From positions 4,092,001-4,156,000 of the forward strand of contig JAPEUQ010000001.1 of the NCBI GenBank assembly GCA_027946365.1: a stretch of 64,000 bases of DNA, in the 5' to 3' direction. Below the pieces are notes generated by a model. The model made no database searches. It saw only the letters and a list, made by a program, of their open reading frames with translations, and had not been told where the DNA came from. Positions 56,680 through 64,000 of this stretch are shown piece by piece (within the stretch, counting starts at the first letter, position 1; every line of letters starts with the position of its first letter). Both the position numbers and the translations under genes were made by a program. This DNA is from Kalmusia sp. IMI 367209 (lineage: Eukaryota; Ascomycota; Dothideomycetes; Pleosporales; Didymosphaeriaceae).

Positions 56680-58250
56680 CTAACGAATCAGCCCGACCTT
56701 TGCTCCATTTCGGCTTTGGAATGTCAGTCTCCTTTCCTCGACCCAATCCCATACGTCGTCTCTGTTTTCCAATCCAGAGAAATCTCGCACTACCCTCGCC
56801 ATGATGTACTCACTCTCGGTATATACAAGCTTCAACGCTGGGCAGATCCTAGGTCCTCCAGAAAATGGAATGTATTCCCAGGTCGGCCTGATTGTAGCCC
56901 AGCGTTCAGGGCGAAATTCATCAGCATCGTCACCCCAGAATGACTTGTCGCGTTGTTGAGAGCGGAAATGCGTCTCAATGAGATCTCCCTGTTCTACAAG
57001 GAGGGGGCTCTGATTGTCTATACCTCCGCCCACCGGTAGCACCGTCGTTTCAACACAGACGCGAACTGTTCCGGAGTTAAGAGGTGTCAAGCGATGGGCT
57101 ACCGATTACGTTACTATTGATACAATGTTGCTCTCATGTGCTAAACTTACTTTCGCGAAGCACCCAGGTGAGATATGTGAATGAGCCCAGCAACTCATAA
57201 GTCAAAGGCTCTGAGGCTTTTGATTCGATCTCAGCGCGAAGTTTCGCCCAAGACTTGGGATTCCTGGCAAGGTGAAAGAACGCATTACTGAGCGCAACGG
57301 CCACGTTGTCGTGAGCGGGCATGAAGATGCTAAGAATCAAAAATCGTAGAGTAATTTTGTCCTGGGAAGCTTTCACAAGCTCATCGATGATGCGTACATG
57401 CTTTTTCTCGCTTGGAGGCTCGTTTTCAGAGCCCGATATGCGAGCAAAAGCCTCGTCAATGCGAGCATCGATGTAATCCCACACATCTTGGACTCCTTTG
57501 TAGTGTTCTTTTGACCGCTGAGCAGGGTTTGGTATCACGACATCTCGCTGTGCAGCCTGGAATGCATTCATGAAGTCTTTACCCGACTCTGGTGATGAGA
57601 GAGCGTCCATGGAGCGGCCAAAGATAAACTCGCTGGAGACGTCGAGGGTCTGTACGTTATTAGAACACACATGAAGCACGTGTTCCTTTTTCCAGTCTTA
57701 CCAGTCTCTTGAGCAAAGGAAGCAAATCAATCGTCGAACCATCGCGAGGAAGAAGGCCCATGAATCGGTCTACAAAAGGGCCAAGGCGATTCATGTTCGC
57801 AATGTGTGCAACGTCGAAAGTTGGACGGATCAATGCTCGACTTGTTTTCCATTGAGTTCCATCTGTGACGAGCATGCCATTCCCGAAGAAACTCTTCCCT
57901 CCCTCGTATCTGATAGGTTGCAATCCAAACTTCTCAAAGTGGGTTGATAATACTGCCTTGGTTACTTCTGGGTCGCTCGTCCTGATGAAGACTCTACCGC
58001 CACGCTTAGTCTTGTACGTTCTCCCATGTTCGTTGAAGAGACGGGTTGTTGTTTCGAGGAAGGTAAAGTTCTGCGCTGATGTGCGGTTGATCTCGTCTAG
58101 ATTGATGTTTGGCCGGGGAGGTTCTCTGCAGCCATGTTTCCAGACAAGCAACGAACGAGTGAACCACCTGTTGATTTTGGAAGAGAATAGGAACACTGGA
58201 ATTGAGAAAATGACTAGGAAAACTGGAATCGGGAAGGATGCAACTTCCAT
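56680..58250 (-). CDS. Cytochrome P450 (CYP52/CYP63-like), divergent active site
   Basis: Three exons (58250-57702, 57649-57151, 57098-56680) give 488 residues, a little short for the group. The membrane anchor is IPVFLVIFSIPVFLFSS. Motifs are GKSFFGNGMLVTDGTQWK (helix C region), ExxR as REx plus HRL across the second intron, DDADEFRPERW, and the haem loop FSGGPRICPALKLVYTE with the Cys ligand. Two departures stand out. The I-helix AGxDTT region reads FMPAHDNVAVAL, and the conserved Gly after the Cys ligand is Ala. Relatives hydroxylate alkanes and fatty acids at the end carbon. The changes suggest altered or lost oxygen activation. Splicing is consistent throughout, so it is not obviously a pseudogene. 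Confidence 0.82.
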
Positions 58251-58917
58251 CGTTGCTACAGTACAATATCAGGATCGAGTTTGCAAGGTGGCGTAGTTTA
58301 GGGCTGCCGTTTCTGGAAATTCTGGGGGAGGACGCACAGCAGAATGTGTTCAGAGCTCAGAGCGAACCGTTTGCACGCCAAGGTTCACATAAGGCCCAGG
58401 CAGCAGCCAAGATGTTTGCATGTTGTGTACATAGCACTTGGTAGCTGAGGGTGTCATGGAAGTTCAGCTATAACCGTATGGGCTTACCGGTCTGTCGGGT
58501 ACGGCCCCGCGTGCGACTCGTATCACCTTCCACATTAGAGCCCTAACCCGATGGAGTAGGGCACCCTGTTCACCCAATTTCTCGCTTTCCGAGAATAAAT
58601 CAACATTCGTGCATTTTCCTCGGCGTGGTGGGCACAGGGGTGTGTGTTGTGCCTCTCCGCACGCGTTCTAAATTGATTGCACATGTGTGCTAGGCCATAC
58701 GAATGCTCGGTCACCCTCCCTCGTACGTCGGATTGCTTATCTTTGGGGTCCAAACCCCCAGCGCATCCCCAGAGTATACCCAGCGTCCTGTTCCCACGAA
58801 AAGCAGTCCCATGCCCCATGTAAGGCTCTTGCTTCCCGCAGGGCCGCCCCCTTCCCGCACGACATCTGTGCTTGATCACAGTTACGCCCCACGGTGCCTT
58901 CAGCCTAATCGTTCAGC
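58251..58917. promoter_or_regulatory. Divergent upstream region, P450 / Pth11-like
   Basis: About 670 bases separate the two start codons. Short frames inside (for example 58703-59047) are shadows. No binding site was identified. Confidence 0.4.
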
Positions 58918-60238
58918 ATGTCGCAACGGCCGCACCAGTCGAATCTCGAGCTTGGTTCGTACACGGCGGCCATCGGTGGGATCGCCGCGTTGCTGGGCCT
59001 CGATGTGCTCGTCGTGTGCACGCGATTTTACGTGCGGAAGTCGTTGAATCACAAGTTGCATCTCAATGACTGGCTCTGTATACCGGCTTTGGTGGGACGA
59101 TTCCTTGTTGCGATGCATCTTTATACTTATTCTTGTATAGCTCTTGAACATCGGCATGGCGACTGCCATGTTCTATGGTGTTGGAAAAGACTACATGTTC
59201 AGTCGATCCGTGACCCAGCTGCCAGGAAAATTGCTGGGGGGCAAAATATTGGGAAGCTTACTCGACAATCAAACAAGTATGCTGCGCGCAAATATGCAGT
59301 GACTCCAAGCTGACACACCCAGATTGAGTTTGCAGTGATCCTCATGTCACTGACGGCCCTGGCCTTTATCAAAATAAGCTTTCTGATCTTCTACAAACTC
59401 ATCTTTGTATACGACAGATGGCGATTCTGGGACCCGCGGAATGTCCTAATGAACCTCATGATCGCCACCATCGTAGTCTGGGACATTGGCTTTAGCTTGA
59501 CGCTCATCCTCTCCTGCCGTGGTAAAAGCGGCAAAGTCAGCACCTACTGGGACACGAAATCTGCCAAAGAGCTAACTAGCAAATGCATCAATCCTTTCGT
59601 CTATATGTATGCGCTGTCCATCAGCGACTTCATCACCGATGGCATCATCCTCTTGATACCGATCCCCATGGTGTGGAAATTGCACCTCCCGCTGAGGCGA
59701 AAAATCGGAGTGTCATTCATCTTTCTTCTTGGTTCCTTGTAAGTCGCAGGCAATGCCAACATGAAAAGAGTCGATGGCTTACACAGGAATTAGGGCCGCC
59801 CTAGCATCTTTGATTAGACTCGTCTGGATGGCCCAGATGATAGCTATTGGGACAAATCCCTCAAAGCATCCGGACCCACTGAGTATACATTACCCGTGCA
59901 AGTTGCTATGTGCCCACTAATCTGTATCAGCAATGCTTTCAAACGAACTTTTCTGGTATGTGATCGAGTCGGAGCTCGCGCTCCTGGCGGTCTGCCTTCC
60001 TGCTCTCTCTGGTCTACGACGGACTCGTCCTGTCGATAAGATCGTCCGAAGCGTTCAGAGTAGACTCAGCTTAAAATCTATCGTGTCCATGGGAGAGGGA
60101 GATGGGAGGAGGGATGAAAAAGAAGCGGCAATTGGGTCAAACGAGTTTCATGGGAACAAAAGCCCCATTACAAAAGGAGGCATTGGGCATGTTGGTATAT
60201 TACCAGACGTAGAGTCACAATCTCCTCAACGGCCTTGA
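58918..60238 (+). CDS. Rhodopsin-domain (Pth11-like) integral membrane protein, one apparent frame slip
   Basis: Seven-TM protein of the large fungal family related to the Magnaporthe Pth11 receptor, which senses surface cues. Exons are 58918-59091, 59141-59276, 59323-59738, 59794-59882 and 59931-60238, about 373 residues. Family text includes DVLVVCTRFYVRKSLNHKLH, NDWLCIPAL, IGMATAMFYGVGKDY, IKISFLIFYKLIFVYDR and ISDFITDGIILLIPIPMVWK. The tail is Ser/Arg/Lys-rich. In exon 2 a run of six G (59236-59241) breaks the frame. With five G it reads KYWEAYSTIKQ and joins IEFAVILMSL in phase. As written, exon 2 cannot be spliced without meeting a stop. It is either a sequencing error or a recent knock-out. 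Ligand unknown. Confidence 0.8.
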
Positions 60239-60403
60239 CGACAAGCAGTATAGTTTAATATTAAAATATAGCCGTAAAATCAGTCCTTTCCATGAGGGAC
60301 AGTTACGTGTGAAGCCGCTTCCCGCGGGGTCGAACATTCAAGTCATCGAATTCGTCCCCCTTGCTACGTTCCCTCTTGGATCATCCTTACCTACACGGTC
60401 AGG

Positions 60404-61250
60404 TCAGGCTCTCATTTCGTACCGTTCTTTTTCGGACATAGCTTCGACACGCGGAGATCTCCCGTCTATTTCGAACCGTGGATTCGTCGTCGCCAACTCA
60501 GCCACAAAATGCTCTCTGTTCGCGGCACCTTGCCTTTTCTTCCTCTTAATCAAGATATATACTATTGTAGCTATGATGATCGCGACTGCTCCTAGCCCGA
60601 CGCCAAGTCCGACAGCACCCCCGACGCTAAGACCAGAGGACTTGGAAGAGTTTGAGGCATTATTGGAAAGGGATGCGCCTAATGTTGGAGTCTCCTGTGC
60701 GCTGGATTCGCTGAAAGATGTTGAAGTAGATGCCGACGTAGATTCTTGCCCCGAAGCGCTAGTAATACTGGGTAAAAGTGTGCCAACAGCGAATCGAATT
60801 GGTTCTGCGGTCGCGTAGATGAGCGGATCCTCAGCGTTGAACATATATTCCTCCTTATCACAACATGAGATGTTGGCATGTCCCGACCTTAGCGAGTGTG
60901 GTGACGCGCCCCCGCTGTTGCAACACCATGCCTTCGGGTCTGGGCACTTCCAGACAAGATTGTCCGCTAAAATCGTCAGCCATGTTCGTTGATTGCGAAG
61001 ATGGATGCACACCTTTGCGACACGAATTCCAAATGGAGCATGCTGGGTCGCTAAACGTTGGGTCTGTGCAGCCCTCGATCCAGAAGAAGTTTGACGCAGA
61101 GCTTTCGCGAGTGTCTCTGCATACGCCATTCGTGAAGCAATTCTCTTTATTTTTGCAACATTGCGTATGCTGCCCGTTCAGGACGGCAGTCTGGTTGCAA
61201 GGGTAATAGTCAGCGGTAGGACTCCCATCCAATGCGTAACAAGTCGACAT
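60404..61250 (-). CDS. Single-pass Mid2-like surface protein
   Basis: Two exons (61250-61013, 60966-60404) give 266 residues. The intron is 46 bases with a GTGTGC donor. The extracellular part is Cys-rich: STCYALDGSPTADYYPCN, QCCKNKENCFTNGVC, GCTDPTFSDPACSIWN, KAWCCNSGG and ISCCDKEEY. A Ser/Thr/Ala stretch follows, then one membrane segment (VGGAVGLGVGLGAVAIIIAT with IVYILI), a basic stop (KRKKR) and a cytosolic tail with GRSPRVEAMSEKERYEM. This layout is common in Pezizomycotina. No signal peptide is evident after the chosen Met, so an additional upstream exon or start is possible. A wall or stress sensor role is inferred from architecture. Confidence 0.75.
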
Positions 61251-61978
61251 ATTGATCAGTGGTATGATGCGCCGAGCGCAGTTGGTTGTGCAGCGAAAGC
61301 ATGGTGTATGTGCCAAAGGGCGACCGCATCTTTTCACCACGTCTCCGGCCCCATATAATGCAATTCAACTGTATGAAAAGGGGAACGCGGGGAAAATATC
61401 CGTTACACAGGCGCTATGGAGGATTGCGATCGCCAGTTAATGATTGGCTACGGATACCGTACAACGTTTCGGGGGTCACCGTGCTGGGACCGGTGCTAAA
61501 AGAGCGAAGGAAAACACCGGTAGCTTGCGGCTCGGATTTGCTTCGTTCCACTGTTTACCAGGGTATATTGGCAGCGATCACGTTGTTCGGGCCTCTGAGG
61601 CGGCGCCTCTGAAACCTACACACAAAGTTTGGTGCATGTTGGTACCGCAGGGTGTTTGCACGTTGCACGTTTTGCCTGTCCAGTGGGGGCCCTTTGTCAT
61701 AATTTGAGTATCCGGGACAAGGCTTCAGTAGGATCCGGATTGCCGTGATTCCAACATGTGTTTAGTGAGTATACCTTGGCGCTCCAAGACTATGATCAAT
61801 CGTAAGAGACTTCGCGGACTGTTCGGCGTGACGAGGTCAAAGCTAGTATTAATCGGGAAGGCGCCTGCGCACGGGGACCTACCAGTTCTCTTACCTTGCA
61901 CCTCCGGCTATACTTAGGCCCTCAGTCCACCTATTCTATCTCTTGTGTTCTAATCCTCTCTCGGAAAGCGTGTTGGCC
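61251..61978. other. Intergenic
   Basis: Upstream of the Mid2-like gene (-). Short frames only. Nothing recognised. Confidence 0.4.
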
Positions 61979-62270
61979 ATGTCTCTCAAACGAAACCGAA
62001 ACTGATCCGTTTCTGGACCTACCCATGGAGATCCGTGGCCAAATCTTCGTTATCAGCACTTGTGATCCTATCTTAGAATGCTGCAAAGCCGGGTTTCAAT
62101 TCGAGACACATGAACTCTTTGCAGCCAGCGCATAACGATACCTGTTTCGCGATTTATTGCGCTGCGTTGCATGAATTGGTGGACTTGTCCGTTTCTTCAA
62201 CTGATGGTATAATCTACCTATATCGCCCATGTACATCCGCATTTCTCGTCGCTTAAAGCGGCGTGTGGGC
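61979..62270 (+). pseudogene. F-box-like gene fragment
   Basis: The start MSLKRNRN is followed, one frame away, by DPFLDLPMEIRGQIFVIS, the usual opening of a fungal F-box-like protein. It continues FETHELFAASA up to TAA at 62133, then RYLFRDLLRCV in the same frame. Another shift leads to LHELVDLSVSSTDGI. The remaining two thirds of a typical gene are not recognisable. Two frame slips and one stop make it a remnant. Confidence 0.6.
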
Positions 62271-62778
62271 ATGTTGAGCGGCCAGAGTACAGTAACATGG
62301 ATGACCTGTCTGTTCAACCGAGGGCTTCACATCGAGTTGAATTTCTTGGAAGCCCTCAAAGCGATATATGGAATAAAGAAAGAATAAGAAATAGCGAATC
62401 ATTCGCGTAGGATACTACTACACAGCTTCGAGCTACTTGAGGAGAGGAATAGACTATTGACTGAAGCTCTTCCAAAACCGCGTCATGCTTTTGAGATGAA
62501 ATAGAACTAACAAGCAATAATCTTTTGATAAACTAGATTCCGTGGGATTTCGCCAAATGCCACCCGCTTTTTTATTTGCGTCCATGGCGGACGAACTGCC
62601 GAGAATTTTAGGAGGCACACGCACAGTTGAAGAAAATCGGGCTTTGGCTATATCGGAGCATCTTTTAAGCCAGTCTCAGGGATCGAAGTGATTGTCAAAT
62701 AACCATTGTCCTTATGAAGCAGTCCCATTCGATGAAGGATCGGGATAAAACTAAATCACATTTCAACTCTTAGAAAAT
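62271..62778. other. Intergenic
   Basis: May contain further unrecognisable remains of the F-box-like gene. No supported frame. Confidence 0.35.
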
Positions 62779-63594
62779 CTAATTCTCTGAAATGGGTGCC
62801 TTTGGGGTCCCCGCGTGGTTCGCTGTTGCGATATTTTTCGTAGTTGTACCATCGCCAGTTCGTAAGTCATCCCCTTGAACCTTTTCGTTCTCTTCCAGCC
62901 TCAGACTCAACTGCTCGAGTCTCTTCTGAAGTGCCTGCTCAGTCTCGCGATACCTCCTCTCGAACTCCTCGTCATCTTCAGCCAACTCATCCTTCTCGTC
63001 TGGTGTTTGTGCAGTAGGCGTTTTATCGGCCTCCTTTTCTTCTTCAGCATCCTGACCATTAATTGCTGCAGCCGTAGTCGACGCCTTTGCTCGCTCTCTT
63101 TCCCGAACTTTTTGTATGGCCACCTCCAGCCTCTTTAGACTACTCTTCGGCCAATGCTCCCTGTAATCAAATGGACCTTTACAGGTTTTTGCGCCTTCAG
63201 GAAGGAGGACCCACGAGATTTTGCTCTCGATGTATTCGTGAATGTCCGGTTCCATGATTTCTGGAAGATCCAAGGTGCCTGTAGCGATGTCCGCCGTGAC
63301 TGGTGTCTTGTCACCGCTAGACCAGAGTCGAGTCCCACATTTGCCGCATGATGCTACATGCCTGATGGCCCCATTTGGACGAACGGCAGTCGTAATTTCA
63401 GGAGGAGTAGCACCGATGGAAGATATGTATTCGACCTCTATGGTCGCAAAGCAGGCGAACACAGAACCGGTGTGTTTGTTACAATCCGTACAGTGACACG
63501 CATGGCAGAACAAAGGAGCTGTTTCCAGGCGATAGCGCGTGGACCCGCAGTAGCAGCCTCCATGTATCGCAGGAAATGGACGTGATTTTGACAT
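62779..63594 (-). CDS. GFA/CENP-V domain protein with long coiled C-terminus
   Basis: A single exon encodes 271 residues from the Met at 63594 (MSKSRPFPAIHGGCYCG); an in-frame Met at 63660 would add 22 residues. The GFA (glutathione-dependent formaldehyde-activating) fold is shown by its zinc cysteines: GGCYCGSTRYRLE, FCHACHCTDCNKHTGS and ASCGKCGTRLWSSG. It ends near GPFDYREHWP (about residue 150). The other half is Glu/Lys-rich and predicted coiled (ERRYRETEQALQKRLEQLSL). Most fungal GFA proteins stop after the domain. Many members are not formaldehyde enzymes, so activity is unassigned. Confidence 0.85.
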   Translation of the reverse strand: MSKSRPFPAIHGGCYCGSTRYRLETAPLFCHACHCTDCNKHTGSVFACFATIEVEYISSIGATPPEITTAVRPNGAIRHVASCGKCGTRLWSSGDKTPVTADIATGTLDLPEIMEPDIHEYIESKISWVLLPEGAKTCKGPFDYREHWPKSSLKRLEVAIQKVRERERAKASTTAAAINGQDAEEEKEADKTPTAQTPDEKDELAEDDEEFERRYRETEQALQKRLEQLSLRLEENEKVQGDDLRTGDGTTTKNIATANHAGTPKAPISEN

Positions 63595-64000
63595 TGTTGT
63601 GGGAAGTGAGGTCTGAAGGCTTACCTGGTATGTTGGTGGTGGGCTTACACCTTCAGGCATTCACATGTGGGCTAAGCCGCCAAGGCGCTTAATAATTAGC
63701 GCAGAATAACGTCATAGGCGCCGACTGGACGAGACATATGCAGACATGAACTCAGACTTTTGATCTTTGGCCTTTGTATTCTTAGCCTTTATAATACGTT
63801 TGCTTTCTCGAATCAACACTCTCCCCTTTCGACTGGTGCCTGTAGAAAGAAATACAAGCCATAATGTACTGCTGCGTCAGGGTAGTCCTGACTGGGTCTG
63901 GCGAAAAGATGAGTTGCGTATACAAAAGGTTCATGCCTGAGGTAACTGGCAAACTCAGCCCCGCCAGAATGAACTTGCCACATGGGCAGACTGCATAGGA
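63595..64000. other. Window end, no gene seen
   Basis: Upstream region of the GFA-domain gene. No supported frame reaches the window edge. Confidence 0.4.

Noticed and set aside
60858..61250. Frameshift in the Mid2-like gene
   Set aside because: A normal 46-base intron (60967-61012) explains the change of frame and joins the Cys-rich domain correctly.
1..64000. tRNA, rRNA or CRISPR features
   Set aside because: No T-arm-like motifs with matching stems, no rRNA-like sequence and no regularly spaced repeats were found by eye; CRISPR is not expected in a fungal genome.

Overview
The window is nuclear DNA of a filamentous ascomycete (Pezizomycotina, most likely Dothideomycetes). The reasons are dense genes on both strands, short introns of about 43-120 bases with GTAAGT/GTRNGY donors and CTAAC-type branch sites, and typical families: HET, Pth11-like rhodopsin-domain receptor, UstYa-like DUF3328, Egh16-like virulence factor, siderophore transporter and F-box-like genes. 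No rRNA, tRNA, CRISPR or intact transposon was recognised. Species cannot be named from the sequence alone.

Layout. 0.8-1.8 kb: F-box-like pseudogene. 2.4-3.8 kb (-): secreted Egh16-like protein with an Ala/Gly/Pro tail built from repeated exons. 6.1-8.9 kb (+): oligopeptide transporter. 9.2-10.9 kb: frameshifted secreted amidase. 11.5-12.3 kb (-): broken HET gene. 13.7-14.9 kb: 2-oxoglutarate/Fe(II) dioxygenase. 15.0-20.1 kb: divergent secreted glycosidases GH47 and GH20. 20.3-23.7 kb: amidohydrolase facing a siderophore transporter. 25.7-29.2 kb (-): DNA polymerase delta catalytic subunit with cell-cycle boxes upstream. 29.8 kb: GNAT acetyltransferase. 30.5-35.4 kb: gene-poor stretch with a small secreted protein and membrane-protein debris. 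35.4-48.0 kb: a housekeeping block of CAF16-like ABC protein, aldehyde dehydrogenase, tRNA isopentenyltransferase, TOM22, TOM40, 6-phosphofructo-2-kinase, a small membrane protein and a histidine acid phosphatase. 49.2-51.4 kb: zinc-finger-family pseudogene with many stops. 51.8-63.6 kb: accessory block of multi-TM protein, UstYa-like oxidase, tiny secreted protein, divergent P450, Pth11-like receptor, Mid2-like sensor, F-box remnant and GFA-domain protein.

Functional themes. TOM22 and TOM40, two core subunits of the mitochondrial import pore, lie tail-to-tail. GH47 and GH20 share a divergent upstream region and both act on secreted glycans. Accessory genes carry repeated single-base frame breaks, most placed at homopolymers, and C-to-T type stops, while the housekeeping genes read clean. 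Either the assembly over-calls homopolymers or the accessory genes are decaying; read data would decide.
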